A stretch of 6,898 bases of DNA from Firmicutes bacterium CAG:95 (GTDB lineage Bacteria > Bacillota > Clostridia > Lachnospirales > Lachnospiraceae), in assembly GCA_000438155.1 (NCBI GenBank), contig FR902890.1:1-6898 (forward strand). The letters are read 5' to 3'. Positions 1 to 6,075 of the stretch are shown one piece after another (position 1 is the stretch's first letter; each line of letters begins with the position of its first letter). The position numbers and the translations under genes are program-made. Below the pieces are notes generated by a model that ran no database searches, was not told where the DNA came from, and saw only the letters and a list, made by a program, of their open reading frames with translations.

Positions 1-146
1 GAAGAAATCAAGAAGAAAAAGTCCAAAATAAAGTCAATGTATTGTGAAGAAAGCAAGCTCCCGTGATAAAAATGGACATAATAGATGAAATCATGAAGAA
101 ATAATCCAAAATTAATTATCGGCGATGAACCTCTTAAAAATATATT
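1..146. other. AT-rich intergenic or flanking sequence, no supported gene
   Basis: This left-edge stretch is rich in A and G on the plus strand. Frame 1 is open from base 1 to a TGA at 64-66 and could in principle be the tail of a plus-strand gene entering from the left (lysine-rich, about 21 residues), but frames 2 and 3 are also open for short distances, so I cannot support a gene. It also lies just downstream of the sensor kinase stop codon; I see no GC-rich hairpin followed by a T-run that would act as a terminator for that operon. Confidence 0.4.
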
Positions 147-1481
147 TCAAATCACAGGTATTTTTATGGTTACGACGCAGCCCTCATCATTCCGGATTCC
201 CAGTGTACCGCCGTGGGCTTTCACAATTTTCCTGGTCATGGAAAGTCCAAGGCCATGCCGGCCCTGCAGGAGCTCATCCGAATTTTGAATTACCGCTTCG
301 TCTATTCCACAGCCGTTGTCCCGGATTTCAATCCACACCTTTTGATCCTGCACAGCTTCGGAAATGCTTATGGTGCAGCCGTCTGGATTATGAACGATAC
401 TGTTATTGATGATGTTAAAAAAGACTCTGCCAAGCAGACTTTCATCACCGGAAACAACCGCATTTTCTGCACGGAGATCCACATCAATCGAATATGACTC
501 ACTGAGATTGTTGTAGATGTCACAGACTATTTCGCGGAGCAGCGGACATATGGATACGGGATGCTTCTTTGAGGGCTGCATGTCATATTCCAGAGAAGAA
601 ATTAAATTCAGATCCTCAATCAGCTTTTTTATTTTGATGCTCTGCTTCCTGGCTGACGCAGCCTTTTTCCGGCTGCTTTCCGTAAGCTCTGGCGCATGCT
701 CCAGCTCTTCGGCATTACCCAGGATAATGGCAAGCGGAGTCCGGATGTCATGGGAGATCCCGGCAATCCAGTTTACGCGGGCTTTCTCCCTTTCGGAAAG
801 GAGTGCATTTTTGTAGAGCATGGATTTCGAGGTCTGGTTAAGGTTTTGCCGGACGTCACGAAAGATCCCTTTTTCGGGCAGGCTGACTTCCCTTTCGTTC
901 CGCAGATCATTGATTGCCGAAGCTATGGTCTTTAAGTTGCCATAAAGCCTCCTGCCAAAGATCAGACTTAAGAAAAGTGCAATGGCAAGATTGATAAAAA
1001 GGATAATCACAAGTCTTTCGGGCAGGGAGTCAAACCATTTCATGGAATAGATCAGTTCGTATTTCCCGACCGCATTTTTCGGAATGCCGAGAATGAGAAG
1101 TCCATAGTCTTCCGCATGGACAAAAACCGGATAATCACACAAAAACCAGTGGGTCAGCTTTGCAATGTCCCGGATGGAATAGTGCGTGGGAATATCATCG
1201 GGCTGATTTTCAGACCAGAGGATCGTTCCATTGTCATCTAAGAGAATGCACCAGTAGTCATCCGGAATTGTTCCATTGAAAAGCGTATATCCCGTGTCGG
1301 TTTCTTTCAGATTCCGAGCAATGTCTTCCAGAATGGATTTGGGAGAATGCTCCTGTAGCAAAAAATCTGTGTCAGAAGCAAGGATTCCAAGCCCCAACGC
1401 ATTGATGATCAGAAGCAGCGTGGCAATCACAGCGGCTACGAACGAAAAGCTTAAAAAAATTTTTATGGTAGTTTTATTCAT
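147..1481 (-). CDS. Membrane sensor histidine kinase of a two-component system (antimicrobial-peptide sensing inferred)
   Basis: This 444-residue membrane kinase is expected to autophosphorylate on a histidine and pass phosphate to the regulator encoded just upstream. Seen: a first membrane helix at about residues 9-35, an extracytoplasmic region of about 120 residues (36-156) with a strand-rich centre (ILLDDNGTILWSE) and two cysteines (C78, C115), and a second helix at about 157-176. A HAMP-like linker follows, then the dimerisation helix with GISHDIRTPLA (phospho-acceptor H244), the N box NIINNSIVHN (356-365), G1 DNGCGID (388-394) and G2 GRHGLGLSMTRKI (407-419). All catalytic boxes look intact. 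The ATG lies inside the end of the regulator gene (8-base overlap) with only a weak ribosome site, so translational coupling is likely. The sizeable external domain argues against an intramembrane BceS-type sensor and fits a VanS- or CprK-like layout. The ligand is inferred only from the divergent LanFEG-type transporter. Confidence 0.93.
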   Translation of the reverse strand: MNKTTIKIFLSFSFVAAVIATLLLIINALGLGILASDTDFLLQEHSPKSILEDIARNLKETDTGYTLFNGTIPDDYWCILLDDNGTILWSENQPDDIPTHYSIRDIAKLTHWFLCDYPVFVHAEDYGLLILGIPKNAVGKYELIYSMKWFDSLPERLVIILFINLAIALFLSLIFGRRLYGNLKTIASAINDLRNEREVSLPEKGIFRDVRQNLNQTSKSMLYKNALLSEREKARVNWIAGISHDIRTPLAIILGNAEELEHAPELTESSRKKAASARKQSIKIKKLIEDLNLISSLEYDMQPSKKHPVSICPLLREIVCDIYNNLSESYSIDVDLRAENAVVSGDESLLGRVFFNIINNSIVHNPDGCTISISEAVQDQKVWIEIRDNGCGIDEAVIQNSDELLQGRHGLGLSMTRKIVKAHGGTLGIRNDEGCVVTIKIPVI

Positions 1482-2178
1482 TTTCCGATACCCACTTATA
1501 TCCCAGTCCTTTTACCGTAACAAGATGAACAGGAGCTGACGGATTTTTCTCGATTTTTTCACGCAGTCTGCGGATGTGCACCATCAGTGTGTTCTCATGT
1601 CCGTAATATTCCTCGCCCCACGCCGCAAGGCACAGGGCATCGTTGGTAACAATTTTGTCTTTGTTTTCCCATAATTTCTTTATCAGGATCAATTCTTTCG
1701 GTGTCAGCGGAGCCTCTTTTCCGTTCCGGATGACCGCAGCCTTTTCAAAATTAACGTATTGATCCCCCACAGAAAACCCGGTTTCTTTATGCACGGCTGC
1801 GTATGTCCGGCGAAGCAGCGCCTTTACCCGCAGGGTCAGTTCGGAAAGCAGAAACGGTTTTACAATATAATCGTCTGCGCCCAAATCAAAGCCGCGCACT
1901 TTATCCCCGGCCTCACCTCTTGCAGTTAGAAAAATGACAGGAGCGTCAGAAGTTTCACGCAGGGTCTGGTAGAGCATAAAGCCGTTCCCGTCAGGCAGGT
2001 TGACATCCAGTAAAAAGAGTGCCACCGGCTGAGACTTCGCAAGCAAAATGGCCTTTGCACAGGTGTCCGCAGTATAAACCTGAAAGAAGCCCGCATCAAA
2101 CAGGGCGTTCTGTACCATCTGCAAAAGCTCAGGCTCATCGTCCACAATCAGGATTTTCTTGTTCAATAATTCTTTCAT
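1474..2178 (-). CDS. OmpR/PhoB-family response regulator
   Basis: This 234-residue DNA-binding response regulator is the partner of the overlapping kinase. The receiver domain (about 7-120) has the acidic pocket D13-D14, phospho-acceptor D58 in LLDVNLPDG, the switch threonine T85 in FLTAR and K107 in the DDYIVKPF motif. The C-terminal winged helix (about 140-232) shows LTPKELILIKKL, the recognition-helix region NTLMVHIRRLREKIE and the wing LVTVKGLGYKWV. I chose the ATG at 2178 because GGTGA sits 5 bases upstream (2184-2188); an upstream in-frame GTG at 2190 would add only four residues and lacks a good ribosome site. It is divergent from the ABC operon, with the 11-base repeat array between them, so it is the obvious candidate activator of that transporter. 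The target is inferred; the family assignment is secure. Confidence 0.95.
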   Translation of the reverse strand: MKELLNKKILIVDDEPELLQMVQNALFDAGFFQVYTADTCAKAILLAKSQPVALFLLDVNLPDGNGFMLYQTLRETSDAPVIFLTARGEAGDKVRGFDLGADDYIVKPFLLSELTLRVKALLRRTYAAVHKETGFSVGDQYVNFEKAAVIRNGKEAPLTPKELILIKKLWENKDKIVTNDALCLAAWGEEYYGHENTLMVHIRRLREKIEKNPSAPVHLVTVKGLGYKWVSENE

Positions 2179-2199
2179 AGTAATCACCACAAAGATCGT

Positions 2200-2228
2200 A
2201 TCATAGATCTGCCTATGTTGAAACAGGT
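2200..2228 (-). promoter_or_regulatory. Possible promoter of the regulator-kinase operon
   Basis: On the minus strand, TATGAT (2205 down to 2200) matches the -10 consensus TATAAT at five of six positions and lies about 20 bases ahead of the regulator start. The sequence 17 bases further upstream (ACCTGT, 2228-2223) is a poor -35. A second -10-like hexamer, TACGAT, overlaps at 2200-2195. A promoter is needed somewhere here because the upstream gene is divergent, but the exact boxes are weakly supported. Confidence 0.35.
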
Positions 2229-2248
2229 GAACGCCGGAAATGCAAAAA

Positions 2249-2279
2249 TTAAGGTTGCGTTAAGGTTGATTTAAGTTTG
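2249..2279 (+). promoter_or_regulatory. Triple 11-base-spaced direct repeat, probable response-regulator operator
   Basis: Three tandem copies of a 9-base element start at 2249 (TTAAGGTTG), 2260 (TTAAGGTTG) and 2271 (TTAAGTTTG, one mismatch). The period is exactly 11 bases, about one helical turn, so all copies face the same side of the DNA. OmpR/PhoB-family regulators are known to bind such tandem repeats head to tail, for example PhoB boxes and the SaeR half-site pair with TTAA cores. The array ends about 17 bases before a -10-like hexamer, where an activator would replace or support the -35 element. Binding by the adjacent regulator is inferred from position. Confidence 0.7.
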
Positions 2280-2302
2280 AGGAAAGGCAGGCGTGTTACG
2301 AT
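2277..2302 (+). promoter_or_regulatory. Probable activator-dependent promoter of the ABC transporter operon
   Basis: The candidate -10 is TACGAT (2297-2302, four of six consensus bases). The candidate -35 is TTGAGG (2277-2282), inside the third operator repeat, with a short 14-base spacer. The imperfect boxes and the overlap with the repeat array fit a promoter that needs the response regulator to fire. It would give a leader of roughly 25 bases before the ATG at 2335. The boxes were picked by eye, and the start of transcription is unknown. Confidence 0.45.
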
Positions 2303-2334
2303 CTGGATATCTTAAAGAAAAGAGGTTAATCAGT

Positions 2335-3066
2335 ATGAAAGAAATTGTAAAAACAACGGATCTGACGAAACGATATGGTGACCTATGCCCGGTCAATCAT
2401 CTGGATCTGTCAGTAAAGGAAGGAAAGATTTACGGATTTTTGGGGCCAAATGGGGCAGGAAAGTCTACAACGCTGAAAATGCTTTTAGGCCTTGTGCATC
2501 CGACAGCAGGTGAAATTGATCTGTTCGGGCAGCGGTTTACGGAGAAAAGCCGGCTTTCCATTTTGAGAGATATCGGGTCGTTAATCGAATCGCCGTCCTA
2601 TTACGGACATCTTACGGCAAAGGAAAATTTAAAAATATATACGACGATTCTCGATCTGCCGGATCGTAATATTGACGAGGTCCTGAAAATTGTCCGTCTG
2701 GACAGGCAGGGAAACAAGAAAACGTCCCGGTTTTCCCTTGGCATGAAACAAAGGCTGGGTCTTGCCAGCGCCCTTCTTTCTTTTCCGAAACTCCTCATTC
2801 TGGATGAGCCGACGAACGGACTTGATCCGTCGGGAATACAGGAAATGCGGGAACTTGTCAAGTCGCTTCCACAGCAATACGGCATGACGGTAATTGTATC
2901 CAGCCACCTGCTTTCGGAAATTGACCAGCTTGCAGACGACATTGGGATTATTGCAAACGGAAAAATGTGTTATCAGGGAGCACTTTCGAACCTGCACGAA
3001 ACCGATCGGAATAAGTCCCTGGAGCAGATTTTTCTGGATCTGACCGGAAAGGACAGGAGTTTATGA
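2335..3066 (+). CDS. Lantibiotic-immunity-type ABC transporter ATP-binding protein (LanF/BcrA group)
   Basis: This cytoplasmic ATPase of 243 residues should drive export or expulsion of membrane-active peptides by the two permeases that follow. Seen: Walker A GPNGAGKST (37-45), the loop IGSLIESPSYY with E85 where most ABC ATPases have glutamine (the E-loop of the LanF/BcrA group), signature SLGMKQR (134-140), Walker B LLILDEPT with catalytic E158, D-loop NGLD and switch H191 in SSHLLSE. All ATPase motifs are complete. The ATG at 2335 is preferred because AGAGG (2321-2325) lies 9 bases ahead; an in-frame GTG at 2293 falls inside the likely promoter. The stop overlaps the next ATG by 4 bases (ATGA), so the two are translationally coupled. 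The exact substrate (lantibiotic, bacitracin-like or host peptide) cannot be read from the sequence. Confidence 0.93.
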   Translation: MKEIVKTTDLTKRYGDLCPVNHLDLSVKEGKIYGFLGPNGAGKSTTLKMLLGLVHPTAGEIDLFGQRFTEKSRLSILRDIGSLIESPSYYGHLTAKENLKIYTTILDLPDRNIDEVLKIVRLDRQGNKKTSRFSLGMKQRLGLASALLSFPKLLILDEPTNGLDPSGIQEMRELVKSLPQQYGMTVIVSSHLLSEIDQLADDIGIIANGKMCYQGALSNLHETDRNKSLEQIFLDLTGKDRSL

Positions 3067-3827
3067 TCAGACTGATAAAATGTGAATATAAGAAAACAAA
3101 ACGGAAGCATCTCTTTCTCACGGCGTTTGCCGCACTTGTTTTAATGAGCGTGTGGGCTTTTTATGGGGATATGAGCAGTGATTTTATCAGACGGAACGGA
3201 TATAGCATGTTTCTCTATCAGTTTCCGCTTGTCAATGCGATCTTTTTTCCTTTGCTGTGTACGGTGATTGCATCCCGGCTCTGTGATCTGGAACATAAGG
3301 GCAGCAATTTTAAACTGCTCTGTACGATGGAGGACAAAGGAAAACTCTTTGACGCAAAATTACTTTATGGACTGATGATCGTCCTTTCCGGCGTGATCCT
3401 GTTCTGGATCGTGACGATAGTATATGGGAAAATGGCAGGTTTCACAGAAGAACTCCCGCTAAATAATTATCTGCTCTATCTCATGTTTACGATTGTTCCG
3501 ACGGCTGCCATCTATACCTTTCAGCACTCGCTGTCCATGATTTTTAAGAATCAGGCAATTCCGTTTTTTGTTGGAGTAACAGGAGAGTTTGTCGGTCTGT
3601 TTTCCATGTTCCTGCCGCAATTCCCGGTTTTGCGGAAAGCTGTATTGTGGGGATATTATGGAGCTTTGCAGTTTGTCGGACTCTTCGGCTGGGATAAGGA
3701 GACAAGGTATGATCATGCGTATTTTGCAGTACTTCCTCTTGACTGGCCGGCATTTGCCTTACTGATTGGTCTGATGATTCTGACGTATGTCATTGGAAAA
3801 TACATTTTTAGCAGGAAGGAGTTTTAA
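3063..3827 (+). CDS. ABC transporter permease, LanE/LanG-type (first of two)
   Basis: This 254-residue membrane protein has about six hydrophobic helices (roughly 16-34, 49-70, 100-121, 135-154, 165-184, 226-248) and a basic N-terminus (KCEYKKTKRKH), the layout of ABC-2 type permeases of the bacitracin and lantibiotic immunity exporters. The cytoplasmic segment after helix 2 carries DLEHKGSNFKLL (75-86), matching the E-x-K/N-G-x-x-x-x-L-L region these permeases share. AGGAG (3055-3059) lies only 3 bases before the ATG, which overlaps the ATPase stop codon. It probably pairs with the second permease as a heterodimer with two ATPase copies, as known for LanFEG. I cannot tell from sequence alone whether it is the E or the G subunit. 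Confidence 0.87.
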   Translation: MIRLIKCEYKKTKRKHLFLTAFAALVLMSVWAFYGDMSSDFIRRNGYSMFLYQFPLVNAIFFPLLCTVIASRLCDLEHKGSNFKLLCTMEDKGKLFDAKLLYGLMIVLSGVILFWIVTIVYGKMAGFTEELPLNNYLLYLMFTIVPTAAIYTFQHSLSMIFKNQAIPFFVGVTGEFVGLFSMFLPQFPVLRKAVLWGYYGALQFVGLFGWDKETRYDHAYFAVLPLDWPAFALLIGLMILTYVIGKYIFSRKEF

Positions 3828-3829
3828 AG

Positions 3830-4558
3830 ATGTTATTTAAATTAATCAAAGCAGAAAGATTGAAATTGAAGCGGTCACCGCTCTGGCTGGCATTTTTGTT
3901 TATGCCGGTGATACCGGCACTACTCGGGACGTTAAATTATATGGCGAATATTGAAATTTTACAAAGTGAATGGTTCAGTCTCTGGACGCAGCATACTTTA
4001 TTTACGTGCTATTTCTTTTTGCCGATCATGATCGGGATCTATTCCTCTTACATTATGCGGCAGGAGGAAAACAACCGTAACTGGAATAAGGTTTTATCAA
4101 TGCCGGTGTCCAGGAACCTTGTGTTTATTGCCAAGCTCGTACAAGTCTTTTCTATGATCCTTTTCAGTGAAATATGGATTTGTACCCTGTTTGTGATATC
4201 CGGAAAGGTGATTGGTCTGACCTCTGCTATTCCGTGGGTGAAGCTCATGATCTGGTGCCTTTTCGGAACACTTGGCGGCACAGTAATCGCTGCCATACAG
4301 CTTATGATTTCCCTTTTTATCAAGAGCTTTGCGCTTCCCGTCGGAATCGCACTCGGAGGAGGCTTATCCGGACTGGTGTTCCTTGCAAAGCATCTGGGGC
4401 ATATCTGGCCCTATTCGCTTATGGCATACGGAATGAATTCCAATGCGCCGCAGGAACTGCTTGAATCGGGATATGTGTGGTTTGTTGTGATCTGCATCGT
4501 GTATATCGTCCTGTTTATGACGATCAGCAGTATGATTCTGAGCAGGAGAGATATCTAA
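3830..4558 (+). CDS. ABC transporter permease, LanE/LanG-type (second of two, MutG-like)
   Basis: A 242-residue membrane protein with about six helices (roughly 18-36, 55-76, 98-122, 139-163, 167-186, 216-238). The N-terminal KAERLKLKRSPLWL, the segment SLWTQHTLFTCYFF before and within helix 2, and EENNRNWNKVLSMPV (79-93) resemble, from memory, the second permease of lantibiotic protection transporters (MutG/SpaG/CprC-like). AGGAAGGAG (3813-3821) precedes the ATG by 8 bases, a strong ribosome site, and the gene begins 2 bases after the previous stop. It is the last gene of the operon: no LanI lipoprotein or peptide biosynthesis gene follows, and the next gene is convergent. The family is well supported; the subunit letter is less certain. 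Confidence 0.87.
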   Translation: MLFKLIKAERLKLKRSPLWLAFLFMPVIPALLGTLNYMANIEILQSEWFSLWTQHTLFTCYFFLPIMIGIYSSYIMRQEENNRNWNKVLSMPVSRNLVFIAKLVQVFSMILFSEIWICTLFVISGKVIGLTSAIPWVKLMIWCLFGTLGGTVIAAIQLMISLFIKSFALPVGIALGGGLSGLVFLAKHLGHIWPYSLMAYGMNSNAPQELLESGYVWFVVICIVYIVLFMTISSMILSRRDI

Positions 4559-4570
4559 GACTAAATCTTA
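4556..4570. terminator. Weak inverted repeat across the convergent stop codons
   Basis: TAAGA (4556-4560) and TCTTA (4566-4570) are perfect complements around a 5-base loop, and the repeat covers the stop codons of both the second permease and the convergent MATE gene. The stem is short and AT-rich and has no T-run, so its value as a terminator is doubtful. It is listed because the two genes are only 2 bases apart and no better terminator is visible. Confidence 0.2.
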
Positions 4571-5966
4571 ATCTGCACCCACTTTCCCTGTTTGAAGCGT
4601 ACGGTTGCGAAGATAAACCGTGAAATCTGATCACCGAGGACGCCCATCCAGATTCCGATGATGCCGAAGCCAAGCGTATACCCAAAGAGGTAGGAAACGA
4701 CGGTACGGATGATGGTGACGCTGATGGTAGAGGCAATCGCGGTGTACAGAGTATCACCGGCACCCCGCAGGCAGCCCATGTAGATGACCTGACAGATCTG
4801 GAAGATCACGACAAAGATGATCACATGCATGATGCTCACCCCGATTGCTACAATGTGTTCTTCCCTGAAAAACAGGTGATATAATCCGCTTGCACCAAAG
4901 TAGTAGATGCCGACCAGACACACCGCGATAAAGGCTCCGATGAGACGGCAGGTACGTCCGTATTCCTTGGCAAGATCCGGATCACCGGCACCCAGGCTTC
5001 GTCCGATCAGCGCAACTGCTGTGGATTGCAGACCGTCCCCGAAGGAGAAGGACAGTGCCATGATATTCATTCCAACCTGATGGGCAGCCATCGCATCGGT
5101 TCCCTGGTCGGCGGCCATAATGGCAGTCAGCATGAAGCCGATCCGCATGAGGACCTGTTCGAAGAACACACTGTAGCCAACCTTAATGAGATTTAAGAAT
5201 GCAGCAAAAGTAGGTTTGATTTTATGACTCATAATATAAGGAATGCTGATAAAATTATCTTTTTTGAAAATAGAAGCAATGCTCATAATGCATGCCACCA
5301 CCGTTCCGGAAACTGTTGCAAGGGCAGCACCCTGGATTCCCAGAGCCGGGAAGCCGAAGTGACCGTTAATCAGCAGATAATTCAGAATGATGTTGATGAC
5401 ATTGGAGGTTACGTTGGTACGCATGGTAATTCTGGTATTTCCCGCACCTCTCTGTGCAGAATTAATTCCCATCTGAATGCAGTTAAAAATCATGCCGCCC
5501 ATGATGATGCGGAAGTAGGCAACCGCCCCGTCATGGGTATCGGCGGGGGGGGCCCCGGATGGGTATCGGCGGTCGATCCGCAGAAGTTCATAATCGGGCT
5601 GGCAAAGGCAACGAAGCCGATGCTCAGAATGACAGCAGCTACGATAATAAACAGGACCGCCGTGTAGAGGATTTCATTGGCGGAGTCCTGCCGCTGCTCC
5701 CCGCGTCTTCTGGCAACCAATGCGGAAATCGCCACGTTCAGTGCAAAGAATAGCGCAAGTCCTAGTAATTTAGGCTGCGTGGTAAGTCCTACGGCTGCAA
5801 CGGAACTGGAACCAAGTGAGCTTACCATCAGGGAATCGATGAGCCCCGCAAAAGCCACGAAAAAGGATTCCACAATCGCCGGCCACGCCATGTCGATGGT
5901 GGTCTTTAAGGTTTCTTTGTGATAGTTGGATTTGAGTTTTTGAAAGTAATTCGTGATGTTGTTCAT
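4561..5966 (-). pseudogene. MATE-family multidrug efflux transporter, frame broken by a 26-base insertion
   Basis: This is an inner-membrane drug or cation antiporter of the MATE family (NorM/DinF-like), probably driven by a proton or sodium gradient. The N-terminal part (residues 1-136, from ATG 5966) contains WPAIVESFFVAFAGLIDSLMVSSLG and AAVGL, the conserved first MatE helices. It then shifts into a proline-rich stretch and stops at 5490. The remainder continues in another frame (DGAVAYFRIIMGGMIFN onward) to the TAG at 4561 and includes the second MatE half (VGYSVFFEQVLMRIGFMLTA, IGRSLGAGDPDLAKEYGR). Removing exactly 26 bases at 5533-5558 rejoins TADTH to DGAVAYF and gives an uninterrupted 459-residue protein, normal for the family. 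Start support: AAGGAA (5980-5975), 8 bases upstream. The break may be a real mutation or an assembly error; no other damage is visible, so the gene was recently or is still functional. Confidence 0.88.
5533..5572. repeat. 14-base direct repeat with GC-only spacer (the frame-breaking insertion)
   Basis: The 14-base word ATGGGTATCGGCGG occurs at 5533-5546 and again at 5559-5572. The 12 bases between them are GGGGGGCCCCGG and, with the end of the first copy, form a run of eight G (5545-5552). The intact MATE reading frame needs only one copy and no spacer, so one copy plus spacer (26 bases) is extra. The composition is unlike the surrounding gene. Confidence 0.9.
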
Positions 5967-6065
5967 AGTAATCGTTCCTTAGCTGTCATTCCTGATTTTA
6001 TCAAAATGTAGTTGATTTAAAGCAATCATACTATTAGTTTATCACAAAATTGAAAAAGTGAACGC
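5967..6065 (-). promoter_or_regulatory. AT-rich leader upstream of the MATE gene, probable promoter
   Basis: This is the short gap between the ftsZ stop and the MATE start, both on the minus strand. Read on the minus strand, it holds -10-like words: TATGAT in CTAATAGTATGATTGC and TAAAAT within TTTTGATAAAATC, the latter with an extended -10 TG. No -35 stands out at the ideal spacing. The ribosome site AAGGAA is at 5980-5975. An independent MATE promoter is plausible, but read-through from ftsZ cannot be excluded. Confidence 0.4.
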
Positions 6066-6075
6066 CTACTTTTTC
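6052..6075 (-). terminator. Possible weak terminator hairpin at the ftsZ stop codon
   Basis: GAAAAAGT (6052-6059) and ACTTTTTC (6068-6075) form a perfect 8-base-pair stem with an 8-base loop that includes part of the ftsZ stop codon (TAG, 6068-6066). On the ftsZ transcript the descending arm is itself U-rich and is followed by AATTTTG. The stem has only two GC pairs, so it would be a weak terminator at best. Confidence 0.35.

Noticed and set aside
60..146. Terminator for the regulator-kinase operon
   Set aside because: Only short AT palindromes such as AATTAATT and ATGAAATCAT are present, with no stable stem followed by a T-run.
125..935. Several plus-strand open frames opposite the sensor kinase (125-409, 213-497, 517-816, 696-935)
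   Set aside because: They overlap one another and an intact kinase gene on the other strand, have no recognisable domains, and look like antisense shadows.
2165..2180. Shared GATTACTATG word before both the regulator start and the MATE start (5974-5965)
   Set aside because: A 10-base match covering the start codon and its AT-rich spacer is easily explained by chance and start-site composition, with no sign of a common regulatory element.
2293..2334. GTG start at 2293 for the ABC ATPase
   Set aside because: It would place the start inside the likely promoter and add 14 residues not typical of the family, while AGAGG is correctly placed for the ATG at 2335.
4561..5502. Reading the C-terminal MATE part as a separate 313-residue gene starting at 5502
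   Set aside because: Its apparent start MGGMIFN is an internal helix of the MATE fold with no good ribosome site, and it joins exactly to the upstream fragment when the insertion is removed.
5224..5922. Plus-strand open frames opposite the MATE gene (5224-5667, 5559-5753, 5677-5922)
   Set aside because: They lie antisense to a clear MATE coding region. The longest one is extended only because it crosses the 26-base insertion, and none has a recognisable domain.
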